Below, piece after piece: positions 1 to 12,039 of a stretch of 64,000 nt of DNA. Below the pieces are notes generated by a model. The model ran no database searches and was not told where the DNA came from. It was given only the letters and a program-made list of their open reading frames with translations. The stretch covers positions 1-64,000 of the forward strand of contig NJPS01000015.1 of assembly GCA_002946415.1 (NCBI GenBank), read 5' to 3'. Every line of letters begins with the position of its first letter. Positions within the stretch are counted from its first letter, which is position 1. Made by a program: the position numbers and the translations under genes. The stretch is from Rutstroemia sp. NJR-2017a BVV2. Its lineage: Eukaryota; Ascomycota; Leotiomycetes; Helotiales; Rutstroemiaceae.

Positions 1-657
1 AGCCCGGTATCAATAGCTGATTTTTTGAGTCTTCCGCCAATTTGAGAGTCGTGTAGCAAGCTAGTAGTCTCGGCTAAATAGCCTAGTCTTTTTGCTAGTA
101 TTCTTTCGCTAATTTTGCCTAAACAGTTCAAAAGTGAAATCACTCTATAAGCTTTTGGGACTGAATAGTCAGGTTTAGCTGGTTTTTTAAGAATAGCTCT
201 AGTTGCTTGCTGCCAGCACCGAGGATGATAACCGAGGTCGATTAGGTAAGCAAAAACCTTATAAAATATCTCCGGAATAGCTAAATAAGCTTTATTGATA
301 ATTTCTTGAGTGATTCCGTCTGGACCAGGAGTTTTTCCTTTGATTTTAACTAAACAAGCTAGTGCTAATTCGGTGCTAGCAAGCTTAGGCCAGTTCCAAT
401 TAACTGCTTTATAGCTCTCCCAATTTGGACTAGTCGAACTAGGTGGTTGGGGAAAGAGAGTAGATCTCAAGATAGCTCCTTTCTCTTTAAAACTAGTTTT
501 ATTTAAAATAGCTGGAAGGGATCGGTTCGAGTAGGATTTGGTATAGCTAAAAGCCTTGAAAATCGATTTAGAATCATTATTTTCAAGAAAAGCATTCCAG
601 TGATCCTTTTTAGCTAGTTTTATCTTTAAAAAGTACTGATTCCGAGCTAATCGGTAC
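1..657 (-). mobile_element. LINE (Tad/I-like) reverse transcriptase fragment, readable
   Basis: Read on the minus strand, this stretch is open for about 218 codons without a stop and runs off the left edge of the window. It encodes the region upstream of and into the reverse transcriptase of a non-LTR retrotransposon: GKTPGPDGI lies near 312-341, VISLLN near 131-148 and a GGRLKKSAID-like block close to the left edge, in the order seen in fungal Tad/I-type elements. Similarity to the plus-strand copies further right stops abruptly near 657, so this is a truncated or rearranged copy in inverted orientation to its neighbours. Unlike them it keeps CAA (Gln) and TGG (Trp) codons that are stops elsewhere. 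It could be part of a recently inserted, more complete element lying outside the window. Confidence 0.85.
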
Positions 658-679
658 CCAATTAGTATATTATATTAGC

Positions 680-3600
680 TATTCTTAACAAAAAATCGAA
701 TTATTAAGTAAAAAGGATTAGTAGTAGTATCTTTTGCTACTAAAGTAGAAATCGAGAGATATATAAGAAACCAGATTTGGATAATTAGAATTAGTATTAA
801 AACTGAAAAGCTTCTTACTATATCTAAATCTACTTAGTATACTAAATACTAAGGATTTGGATATTTAGCCAAATTTTATCGAAAAGAAACTAAATATAAT
901 CTCTATAGCGAACTCTATATTATTAGTTAGTATTATTACTTTATTTATAATTAAAATAGCCAAAAATATCTCTATTTAGTATCAAAATATACTAACTATA
1001 AAAATAATTATATTTCCATTTCTAAAAAATATAAAATATATAAAGCTATCAAAGAAGCTAGTTTATAATTAATATAAATATTTGAATTCTCTAAATAAAT
1101 CTAAATTGAAGTTCAATTATAACTAAATCAATACTATAGTTTGCTATTAAGCTAAAAATCGATTTATTATTAATTCAAGAATTTTGGATTATAAATAAAA
1201 ATCCAGATTATTCAAATAATCGATCGATTTCTTATAATAGTTTCAATCAAATTCTTTTAATTACTATAGAATTCAGATCTCGAATATTTATTTATATCTC
1301 GAAGATCTATATATCTAGTATTATATTAATTTCTTCGAGTATTGATCTTGATCTATTAATTCTATTAGTAGCTGAAGAAAGTAATATACTCAAACTAATT
1401 AATATTTATAACGAAACTAGCTAAATCGAAGAAACTTTAATTAAAATAGTAGAAAAAAGTTTATTATTTAAAACTATTTCGACTAATTTATTTATTTTGA
1501 GTGATTTCAACTTTTATTATCCTTGATAGAACCTGAATAGCTAAAGTAATCAAGCTAGTACTAAGTTAGTTCAATGGATTAAGAAACAAAACTTGAAACT
1601 AATTAATAAATCTGAGATTATTATATTTTTTAAAAAAGCTAGCAAATCAGTTTTAGATTTTATACTAGTTATATAAACATTAGCTAGATATATTGATAAC
1701 TAGCAAATATTAGCTAATTTGGGATTTAATTATTTACCGATTTTATTTACTTTAAAAGAGAAAAAAAAACTAGTATCTCTAAATAGATAAAAATTAGCTA
1801 GTGTTTATTTTAATATTAAGTTAGTAGATTGAGAAGTTTTTTCAAACTATTTAGTTAAAATTATAAAGAAATCGATTATTCTAACTAGTTCCTCTTTTGA
1901 TTTTACTTAGCTAGATTTGAAATTAGACGAGATAATATAAAATTATCTAAAATCGATTAGTTTGGAACTATTATTATTAATTCAACTAGTAACTAATAAA
2001 GCTATTCCAAAGATTAAATCTAATTTAAAAACTAAATCTTGATAAACTCTTAAATTAAAAAGTCTAAGAAAATCGATAATACTAGTTTAGAGAAAATTAA
2101 AAATCCAAAATAATCAAACTAGTTAAGGTTTTTATCAAGAATAGTATCAATTAGCTCGGAATCAGTATTTTTTAAAGATAAAACTAGCTAAAAAGGATTA
2201 TTGGAATACTTTTCTTGAAAATAATAATTCTAAATCAATATTTAAAATATTTAGTTATACTAAATCCTTCTCTAATCGATCTCTTTCAGTTATTTTAGAT
2301 AAAACTATTTTTAAAGAGAAAGAAACTATTTTGAGAACTATTCTCTTCTCTCAACCTCCTAGTTCGACTAGTCCTAATTGGGAAGAGTATAAAGTAATAA
2401 ATTAGAGTTAGTTTAAACTAGCTAATACCGAATTAGTATTAACTTATTTAACTAAAATCAAAGAGAAAATACTAGAACTTAATAGAATTACTTAAGAAAT
2501 TATCAATAAAGCTTATTTAGTTATTTCCAAGATATTTTATAAAGTTTTTGTTTACTTAATCGACTTTGAATATTATCTCCGGTACTGGAGATAAGTAACT
2601 AGAATTATTTTTAAAAAAACTAGCTAAATCTAACTATTTAGTTTCAAAAGTTTATAAAATAATCTTACTTCTTAACTATTTAGATAAAATAAACGAAAGA
2701 ATATTAACAAAAAAATTAGATTATTTAGTTGAAATAACTAACTTGCTATATAATTCCCAAATCAGTAGAAGACTTAAAAAATCAATTATTAATACTGGAT
2801 TACTACTAGCAAATAAGATTCAAGAAAATTATTTAAAAAGATATAAAATATCGGTTTTATTTTTGGATATTAAAAGAACTTTCAATTATATCTCAAAAAA
2901 CTAACTATTAGTTATTCTAAAAAAATTAAAATTACTAATTAACTTAATTGTTTAAGTTAGTTACTTTTTGGAATACTAACTACTTTGTTTAAGTTTTGAT
3001 AACCAAATCGAATAATTTCAATCTATTTCAACTAATATCTCTCAGGATAATCTAATCTCACCGATTCTTTTTTTAATTTATATTAAAGAGTTTTTTCTAT
3101 CGATTTCTATCTCAATCTGATTATATATAGATGATATCGCGCTAGTTACTAGTTTAACTAGTTTCAAAAAGAACTATAAAATTCTAGAAAGAGAAGCTAA
3201 CAAGCTATATACTTTAGGAGAAACTAGTAATATCGAATTTGATTTAGTAAAAATAGAACTAATTTATTTTTTTGAGAATAAATAAGGAATTATTGAAACT
3301 AATTCGGTTAATTTATCAAATAATCAATCAATATAATTCTCAAAAATAATAAAATAACTAGATATCTGATTTAATAATATTTTAAACTTCAATTAATATA
3401 TCTTAACTAAAATTAGTTAAGCTAAATTAGTTTTTTTGAGAACTAATTAACTAGTTAATATCGAAAATGGATTTTTACTTTTTATAATATACTAGTTATA
3501 TATCGTTTATATTACTAATATCTTAGATTATAAATCCTTTATATAATAGAAAAAACAAACTAAATTTAAAACTTAATTCTAATATTTACAAAATTTGGCT

Positions 3601-5170
3601 TTTTGGAAAATCCTTAGAGTATTTAGAATTAATCCAATAATTCTTATAAAAGTAGAAACTATATTAATATCTTTCTAGACTTGCTTAAATACTATTAACT
3701 ATCAATATATATTTAGAACTCTCAAAATAGCTGAAAATCATCTAATTTTCAAAGAAATTCAGATTAAATCGAAAGGTAATAATCAGTTTCAGGACTATTC
3801 AGTATCAACTTAAAAAGAACTAGTCAAAATAACCTAAATAAAGCAAATTAGATACTTAATATATCTACTAATTTATTTTCAGTATTTGAAATCAATTAAT
3901 TCTTTTAAATTTCCACTTTAGGTAATTATTCTTTATTTAGTTGAAATTAGTAAGTTATCTAAAGAGTTAGAAACTGAAATTTATAAAAACTTGGCTATTT
4001 TGCTAGCCCCGAACCAGTATTCAATCTATATAGATAAATTAGAACTAATAGATTAAAAAGGAATCGGAATCGATTTAGTTTTTTTTAATTCTAACTAGGA
4101 GTTAATCTAGGAGTTTAGCTAGAATATTGGGACTAATTAGCTAGTTTATAATAACGAACTAGCCGAAATAGCTGAAGGAATTAAGTTAGTAAATGAAATA
4201 GTTTAAAAAAATCAAGAATTTACTATTTTTTCAAATAATCAAATTGTTTTACAAAGGTTAAAATCACTTAATAATAAACCAGAGCAAAATCAAATAGTAC
4301 TAGTATACAAAACTAACCGAGAAATAATCAGAAAAGAAGCTAAAATCAAATTAGCTTGAGTTCTAAGTTATTTCGAGATACTAAATAACGAAAAAGCAAA
4401 TCTACTAATTAAATTGGGGACTAAAAAGGACTTAGTAATCTAAATAACTAGTCTCAACTATTTAGGAATTTAAATTAAGCAAATTAAAAATCAAAAGTAG
4501 TTAGAATTTCTTTTAAAAACTTTGGAAACTATATCGGAAGCTAGTTTGTTTAGCTCGACTAGTTATTTAAAAAATTTTAAATCTACTTCTCGAAATTATA
4601 TCCAAATCCCAAATTCGACTAAAAGAACTATTACTAATATCTTCTTTTAATTGAAAATCAGATATAGTTATTTAAAATCATATTTATATTTATTAGGATA
4701 TATTAATACTAATAAATATATTTGTAGAGCAAAAGAGATTTCTGAATATTTACTTTTAAGTTATTCCTATTTTAGTCTAGCTCGAAGCAAACTAAAAGAT
4801 AAATTAGCTACAAATTACTTATTATTTCTACTTCTTCTTAATACTACCTCCAGAATCGAAGCTAGCATCGCTTATTTAAGCAAGATAAAAATTTGTATCT
4901 AGTTCGAAAGCTAGTTGAGGATTAGATTGGATATTTAAATTGGAATGATTTTATTTTCATTTTTATCAAATTGATATTTTCATTATTTTAGTTATTTTTA
5001 TTTACTAGGATTAGTTCTTTATCATCTCTTGATATTATTTAGCTTAAAAATATATTTAAATACTATTTATATTTAGCTGCTAACGGTTTTCAGCTACTAG
5101 CCGACCTATTATAATCTTAGATTCAAAAAGATTGTTAAAATAATAAATCAATTAATTAATCAATCAATCA
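680..5170 (+). mobile_element. RIP-damaged Tad/I-like LINE, copy A
   Basis: This is a near full-length but non-coding non-LTR retrotransposon read on the plus strand. In order: a zinc-knuckle part of ORF1 (about 835-1075) in which the expected Cys codons read as Tyr; an endonuclease-like region (about 1180-1700); reverse transcriptase (about 2440-3500) with YIDD at 3124-3135 preceded by a TGA where Trp is expected; RNase H (about 4010-4440); and a C-terminal CxC/H/C finger region (about 4640-4900). The 3' tail near 5100-5170 is a run of AATAATAAATCAATTAATT-like sequence. TAA and TAG replace CAA, CAG and TGG throughout, as expected of RIP. Start and end are approximate. Not capable of coding. 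Confidence 0.85.
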
Positions 5171-6110
5171 ATTATAAACTATTTTACAAAAGTTAAAATT
5201 ACTTAGTAATAAATCTAGATAAAACCAAATAATACTAGTTTATAAAGCTAGCTAAAAAGTAGTTGAAAAAGAAACTAAAATCAAATTAATTTAGATTCTT
5301 AGTTATTTTGAAATATTAAGTAACGAAAAAGTAGATTTACTAGCTAAATCGAGAACAAAAATGAATCTTGAGATTAATATAACTAATCTTAACTATTTAG
5401 AAACTCAAATTAAACAAATTAAAAATTAAGAATAATCTGAATCTCTTTTAAATATTCTAGAAACTAATTTATTTAGTTTAACTAATTATTTAAGAATTTT
5501 TAAATTCTTTTTTCGAAATCGAATCTAAATTCTAATTTCAACTAAAAAAGCTATTACTAATATTTTCTATTAATTGAAAATTAGATATAGTTATTTAAAA
5601 TCATATTTATATTTATTAGAATATATTAATAATAATAAATATATTTATAGAACTAAAGAGATTTCTAAATATTTACTTTTAAATTACTTTCTTTTTAATC
5701 TAGTTCCGATTAAGTTAAAAAACAAACTAGCTACAAATTACTTATTATTCTTACTTCTTCTTAATACTAATTCCGGAATCGAAGTTAATATAAGTCATTT
5801 AAATAAGATAGATATTTATATTCGAAAATATTATTTAGCTCGCGAACTAGAAGATAATTTAATTGAAATTTTCGTGGTTTTATTAAATTTTCATTTTTCT
5901 TTTATTTATTTCTTTATCTAGAACTAGTTTCTTATTATTTCTCGATACTATTTGGTTTAAAAATATATTTAAAATACTATTACTATTTAGCTACTAGTAG
6001 TTAGTTAATAGCTAATCTACTATAGTCTTAGACTTAAAAAGGTTGTTAAAATAATAAATCAATTAATTATAATCTTAGATTCAAAAAAATTATTAAAATA
6101 ATAAATAAAT
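5171..6110 (+). mobile_element. RIP-damaged LINE, copy B (3' end only)
   Basis: This segment repeats the last part of copy A: bases from 5171 correspond to about 4243 onward in copy A, covering the end of RNase H, the C-terminal finger region (about 5560-5925) and the same AT-rich tail. It is 5'-truncated, as is usual for LINE insertions that end reverse transcription early, and sits directly behind the tail of copy A in the same orientation. Mutation is heavier than in copy A: the finger cysteines here read as Tyr. Boundaries are approximate. Confidence 0.75.
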
Positions 6111-8750
6111 AAATTAATTAATTAAGAACTTTGAATTATAAATAAAAATTCAGATTATTTAAATAATTAATTGATTTCTTATATTAGTTTTAATTAAAAT
6201 TTTCTAATTACTTTAAAATTTAAATTTCAAATATTTATTTATATTTTGAAAATCTATATATTTAATATTATATTAACTTTTCCGAATATCAATTTTTAAT
6301 CTATTAATTCTATTAGTAACTAAAAAAAGTAATATATTCGAACTAATTAATATTTATAATAAAACTAGTTAAATTAAAAACAATTTAATTAAAATAGTAA
6401 AAAGAAGTTTATTAATTAATACTATTTCGATTAATTTATTTATTTTAGATAATTTTAATCTTTATTATTTTTAATAGAATCTAAATAATTAAAATAATTA
6501 AATTAATACTAAATTAGTTTAATAGATTAAAAAGCAAAATCTAGAATTAATTAATAAATCTAAAATTATTATATTTTTTTATAGAAACTAACAAATCAGT
6601 TTTAGATTTTATATTAATTATATAAATATTAACTAAATGTATTAATAATTAGTAAATACTAACTAACTTAGAATTTAATTATTAACTAATTTTATTTATT
6701 TTAAAAAACAAAAAAGAATTAATATCTCCAAATAAATAAAAATTAACTAATACTAATTTTAATATTAAGTTAATAAATTAGAAGTTATTTTCAAACTATT
6801 TAGTTAAAATTATAAAGAAATTAATTATTCTAATTAGTTCTTTTTTTGATTTTATTTGGATAAACTTGAAATTAGATAAGATAATATAATATTATCTAGA
6901 ATTAATTAACTTTAAATTATTATTATTAATTTAATTAATAATTAATAAAACTATTCTCAAAATTAAATCTTAATAAATTTCTAAATTAAAAAATCTAAGA
7001 AAATCGATAATATTAATTTAGAGAAAATTAAAAATTCAAAATAATTATACTAATTAAAATTTTTATTAAAAATAATATTAATTAATTTGGAATTAGTATT
7101 TTTTAAAGATAAAACTAACTAAAAAGAATTATTAAAATACTTTTCTTGAAAATAAAAATTCTAAATTAATATTTAAAACTTTTAATTATACTAAATTCTA
7201 CTTTAATTAATCTCTTCTAACTATTTTGGGCAAAACTATTTTTAAAAAGAAAGAAGTTATTTTGAAAATTATTTTCTTTCTCTAACTTCTTAGTTTGACT
7301 AATCCTAATTAGAAAAGATATAAAATAGTTAACTGAAACTAGCTTAAACTAATTAGTACCAAATTAGTATTAATTTGCTTAACTAAAGTCAAAAGGAAAT
7401 TATTATAATTTAATAGAATTATTTAAAAAATTATTAATAAAACTTATTTAACTATTTCTAAAATATTTTATAAAGTTTTTATTTATTTAATTGATTTTAG
7501 ATATTATCTTCAATACTAAAGATAAATAACTAAAACTATTTTCAAAAAACCAATTAAATTTAATTATTTAATTTTAAAAACCTATAAAGTAATTTTATTT
7601 CTTAATTATTTAGATAAAATAAATAAAAGAATATTAATAAAAAGATTAGATTATTTAATTGAAATAACTAATTTATTATATAATTTCTAAATTAATAAAA
7701 GATTTAAAAAATTAGTTATTAATATTAGATTACTATTAATAAATAAGATTTAAGAAAATTATCTAAAAAGATATAAAATATTAATTTTATTTTTGGATAT
7801 TAAAAAAGCTTTTAATTATATTTCAAAAAACCAATTATTAATTATTCTAAAAAAATTAAAATTACTAATTAACTTAATTATTTAGATTAATTACTTTTTG
7901 GAATACTAATTACTTTATTTAAATTTTGATAATTAAATTAATCAATTCTAGTTTATTTTAACTAATATCTTCTAAAATAATTTTATTTTATTAATTCTCT
8001 TTTTAATTTATATTAAAAAACTATTTCTATTAATTTCTATTTTAATCTAGTTATATATAGATAATATTATATTAATTATAAATTTTACTAATTTCAAAAA
8101 AAACTATAAAATTCTAAAAAAAGAAGCTAATAAACTATATATTTTGAGAGAAATTAATAATATTGAATTCAATTTAGTAAAAATAGAATTAATTTATTTT
8201 TTCAAAAATTAATAAAAAGTTACTAAAATTAATTTGATTTAATTTACTAATTAATTAATTAATATAATTCTCAAAAATAATAAAATAGTTAGAAATCTAA
8301 TTTGATAATATTTTATATTTTAATTAATATATTCTAATTAGAATTAGTTAAGTTAAATTAACTTTTATAAGAACTAATTAATTAATTAATATTGAAAATA
8401 AATTTTCATTTTTTATAATATATTAGTTATATATTATTTATATTATTAATATCTCAGATTATAGATTCTTTATATAATGAAAAAATAAACTAAATTTAAA
8501 ATTTAATTCCAATATTTATAAAATTTAGCTTTTTGGAAAATCTTTGAAGTATTTAGAATTAATTTAATAATTCTTATAGAAATAGAAATTATATTAGTAT
8601 TTTTCTAGATTTATTTAAATATTACAGATTATTAATATATATTTAGAATTTTCAAAATAGTTGAAAATCATTTAATTTTCAAAGAAATTTAAACTAAATC
8701 GAAAACTAATAATTAGTTTCAGAATTATTTAATATTGATTTAAAAAGAAA
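6111..8750 (+). mobile_element. RIP-damaged LINE, copy C (5'/central part)
   Basis: This segment aligns by eye with about 1175-3815 of copy A, from the endonuclease region through the reverse transcriptase, and stops before RNase H. It is the most decayed of the three plus-strand copies. The polymerase motif that is YIDD in copy A reads YIDN at 8054-8065 because GAT has become AAT, again preceded by a stop (TAG at 8048-8050). The 3' part is missing and the sequence changes near 8750. Confidence 0.75.
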
Positions 8751-9560
8751 TTCGATATATTCTTTAAATATCTTAATTAAATCAAGAATTTAAATTTATT
8801 TATTATATAATTTTATAACTAAATATATTTCTACTAATAAATTATATATATAAAAAAAATTTATATTAACTAAATTCAAGATAATTAGTTTAATAATAAA
8901 GAAATGAATAGTTTTATTTAATTTAGAAAAGATAAAGAAATTAATTTATTTAAAAAGATAATAAATATTTTTACTAAATCTAATAATTATAATTATAATA
9001 ATATTAAATAAGTTTAAACTGAAAATTTTATTTATATTAGATATATCCAAATTTAGATTAAAAATCAAAATAATTAGTAATATAGAATTATTATTTATAT
9101 TTATATTAATATTAATAAAAAGAGAAAATCGAATAATATTATTATTAATAGATTTAGAAATATATTAATAAATTGAAATTAAAGAAAGTTTAATTTAAAA
9201 AAGATTTTAATTCTCTATTTTAGTTATTTTAACTTCGATAATAATATCTTAATAATTAGATATTATATTATTAAATAGATTAATAGATTCGATTTATAAA
9301 AATATAATTAATCAGATTTTATATTAAGCTTGATGATTTTTGTTTTTATAATTAATTTTATAATTTTTTTCTATAAAACTATCTTTTTTCTATTATTTAT
9401 AGTATTATATAAATTATATAAATAAATTATAATTAGAAGTTATAAAATAAATAGAAAGAGATTAAGAAATTTATAGATTTATAAATTAAAAACCCAATAT
9501 AAATTGGGAACTTATTAATATAACTATATTTTTCTTTCTTTTAAAGAGCTGCCAATATTG
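8751..9560. repeat. AT-rich relic, probably RIP-mutated repeat
   Basis: About 800 bases composed almost entirely of A and T, with long TAAT/TTAA runs and stops in every frame. I could not match it to the neighbouring LINE copies or to any other element. Its base composition and position suggest a further RIP-degraded repeat. A sharp return to normal composition occurs between 9540 and 9600. Confidence 0.5.
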
Positions 9561-9682
9561 GTTAAACGAGATTAAATAGAGTATAGACTCTAGAAAGATA
9601 ATATAAGGGCTAATTGAATATACAATATAGAGCTGAAATGAGGGTATTCGTAGAATTAGCTAGATCCGTAGTTGCACGGAAG

Positions 9683-9705
9683 AGCTGGGTATTTAATACC
9701 CAGCT
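9683..9705. repeat. Perfect 11-bp-arm palindrome at repeat-island edge
   Basis: Arms AGCTGGGTATT and AATACCCAGCT are exact reverse complements separated by one T. It lies about 15 bases before the kinase fragment and just outside the AT-rich island. It could form a short hairpin or be a remnant of a mobile-element terminus. Confidence 0.7.
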
Positions 9706-9719
9706 TGTTCCCATCTTTT

Positions 9720-10590
9720 AGGGACTTGAAACCTGCGAATGTTCTTATTTCTGGCCTTGATGGGCTGTATGATGTCAAAATTGGAGACTTGGGGCTAGGT
9801 AGGAAAGCATACGTCGCAGAATCTGCCTACGCTCATTCTCTGTAGTGGGACCAGAGGGCAGCAACCCACGCTGGGTTCAGCCCGAAGCATTTCGTGCTCC
9901 TGAGGTCTGGACAAGGGTGAGCTGTTTTCATAAAGCCGATGTCGCCTGAGTCACCTGTACTGCCCAAGTGCACTCAAAAGGTGCATCAGGCAATGTGTGG
10001 GTGATCAAGGCTGATTCATATTAATCAGGGCATAAGGCCCTTCTATATAGTCCTCTATGTACATAATCATCCGATGTATGCTGCTGCTGTGCCTCCCATT
10101 CGGACCGACAGCCGATGTATGGTCTATTGGTGCCATGGCAAGTCATTCCCTCTCTTTCTACCCAGACTAAAGAAGGAAGATATTACAACGGCTCGACCCC
10201 ACCATCCTAGGCAACGCCGACAACATCGACAAGACGCTTATTCACCCAATGGCATGGTGTATGGCGAAGCTTATACTCCTCTTCGATCCATTCCGTAGAT
10301 CGATTCCTCCTCCTGCTGACGTCGATAAGACCTTACAGTCCTATTTCAAGCTAGCCCAAAACCTCACTAGAACACAAGCAGAGGAAGACTCGGATGATTC
10401 ACTGTTGCAGATTCCTTCGTTTGACCTATGGGCTGATCTAGCTATTGACCTCGGCATCCCGAAGGTAGTAGTAGATATTATACGCCTTTTTACTATTCCG
10501 AACCCGACGGACAGACCTTCAGCTTTGCAAGCTCTCCAATCAACCGAATATAAAGCCCTTCAAAAAGCTGCCGCCGTATCTAGAAACTAG
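9720..10590 (+). pseudogene. Broken protein kinase fragment (catalytic loop to C-terminal lobe)
   Basis: Several pieces of a eukaryotic protein kinase occur in the right order. At 9720 RDLKPANVLI, the catalytic loop, is followed by VKIGDLGLG, where DLG is a DFG variant. Then, in a different frame after a TAG at 9843-9845, comes EAFRAPEVW (about 9880-9915), the APE region. ADVWSIGAM follows at 10111, and a C-terminal-lobe end ending in NPTDRPSALQALQ and a short tail at 10250-10590. An in-frame TAA near 10170 breaks the stretch between ADVWSIGAM and the C-lobe. A splice-acceptor-like TTTTAG precedes the catalytic loop, but no N-lobe is visible upstream, where the repeat island begins. It is best read as a 5'-truncated, frameshifted pseudogene. 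Some interruptions could be unrecognised introns. Confidence 0.7.
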
Positions 10591-11009
10591 GACATCTCTC
10601 TTCAGATCTAATATCCAATGATTACAAATAAGTATTTGAGTGTGAGCTAAATAAAGATAAGAAAGCTTGAAAGATATTATTACAAAGCTTTCCGAAGAAA
10701 TATATTGATAGATAATTTGTATATCTCTGTTTCAAATATCAAGTTTGAAAAATATTATTCGGCCGAATCTCCGAGAAATGTTTCATTTTAGTATGCTGAA
10801 GATTTGTGGAAGCATCAATTTCCCCAATAATTCTAATGAAGCTCTACCACTGTTTTTCAATTCGGCGGAACAAAACAATGTTATTCGCCTCGGTAAATGA
10901 GTAGCCTTAATGATAATTTGTAATGCTGGACAAGTGTAGCAATTGTTCCGTCATCAATGTATATGAATCATGTCTCTGCATCTATAGTTTGAGCATTGGC
11001 ACTCATTGA

Positions 11010-11016
11010 TATAAAA
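11010..11016 (+). promoter_or_regulatory. TATA box upstream of the NmrA-like gene
   Basis: TATAAAA lies 79 bases before the chosen ATG at 11095, followed by a C/T-rich leader (CACCTCATCG, TTCTTTCCC). The spacing is normal for a fungal core promoter with a short 5' leader. It also argues against translation starting further upstream, because the in-frame codons before 11095 would begin at or before this box. Confidence 0.5.
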
Positions 11017-11094
11017 GCAATACTATACAGCATCACCTCATCGAACACTGTTCTTCTTTCCCTTCACAAAGTTCTCTATACTCGAATCTCAATC

Positions 11095-12039
11095 ATGGCT
11101 CCTACTATTCTTATCGTTGGTGCAACTGGCAACACGGGCCGAAGCGTTGTTGAAACTCTGTCGAAGTCGCTGGGTACCAACAGCACCATCTCCGGTCATC
11201 GCCTTCTTGCAGTCACGCGTTCCTCCAGCAGTCCGGCGGCGCAAAAGCTTGCTGAACTTCGCGGCGTCGAGCTAGTAGAGCAGAACTGGGTCGATATCAC
11301 TGCTGATTGGCTCCGCGAGCACGAGGTCGTCAGGGCCTTCATTGCGTCCCATAACGAGCCAAATCAATTTGCCGAAGAATCAACGTTCCACCTGGCCGCT
11401 CTCAGAGCAGGCGTGAAATACGTTGTCCGAATCTCGACCACTGCTGCCAATGTAAAACCAGACTGTGACGCGTATTATCCACGCCAGCACTGGGCAATCG
11501 AGGCCATGCTGGACTCGCCAGAATTCCGAAACCTGCACTGGACTTCGCTACAGCCCAACGTCTTTACCAATTTTTGGCTCACTGCGGCCACAGAACTAGT
11601 CAAGAAGTATCGCGAGACCGGGAAGCAGACTACGCTCAGATTGATGGCTTCGGAGGATACGCCTATCGGTGTCATTGATCCCGATGAAGTTGGAGTCTTT
11701 GCAGCCCAACTCTTGTTGCAAGAGAATACTGCTGCTCACAACAAGGCTAGATATGTACTTAACGGACCAGAGGATATTACTGGAAAACAGATTGTAGAGC
11801 TGGTTGAGCAATATATCGGTACGAAAGTGGAAAATGTGAGCTACAAGGATACGTCGTTCATCGATGAATGGGCCGCTGCAACTCCGCAATCAAAGAGCCT
11901 CATCCTGTCCATCAAACACGCTCCAGTGACTTCGTGGGAGGGGAAAGCCACCGCATCTACGACCAGCAAGGAGGTTCTCGAGCTTGCCGCACCTAAGCAC
12001 ACCTGTGCTGAAATTTTCAAGACCATGTTGGAGGGCTAG
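11095..12039 (+). CDS. NmrA-like NAD(P)-binding oxidoreductase
   Basis: A single-exon gene of 314 codons. The protein begins MAPTILIVGATGNTG, with a GxxGxxG dinucleotide-binding loop directly at the N-terminus as in NmrA/isoflavone-reductase-like short-chain dehydrogenases. Residues beyond about 100 carry the family's pattern of a Rossmann core (VKYVVRIST) and a C-terminal substrate-binding half (YVLNGPEDITGKQIVELV). The frame stays open 99 bases further 5', but the Met at 11095 puts the glycine loop where the family has it and follows a TATA box. Members of this family act as redox sensors or as reductases in secondary metabolism. No biosynthetic neighbours are visible, so the substrate is unknown. 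It is the first intact gene next to the repeat island. Confidence 0.85.
   Translation: MAPTILIVGATGNTGRSVVETLSKSLGTNSTISGHRLLAVTRSSSSPAAQKLAELRGVELVEQNWVDITADWLREHEVVRAFIASHNEPNQFAEESTFHLAALRAGVKYVVRISTTAANVKPDCDAYYPRQHWAIEAMLDSPEFRNLHWTSLQPNVFTNFWLTAATELVKKYRETGKQTTLRLMASEDTPIGVIDPDEVGVFAAQLLLQENTAAHNKARYVLNGPEDITGKQIVELVEQYIGTKVENVSYKDTSFIDEWAAATPQSKSLILSIKHAPVTSWEGKATASTTSKEVLELAAPKHTCAEIFKTMLEG

Noticed and set aside
4651..4902. Independent small gene in the AT-rich island
   Set aside because: It starts at TTG and matches the C-terminal finger part of the LINE ORF2; the same piece recurs at 5574-5921.
8751..9560. Mitochondrial DNA insertion
   Set aside because: The AT-richness could suggest it, but no mitochondrial gene or tRNA motif is readable and the region borders RIP-damaged LINE copies.
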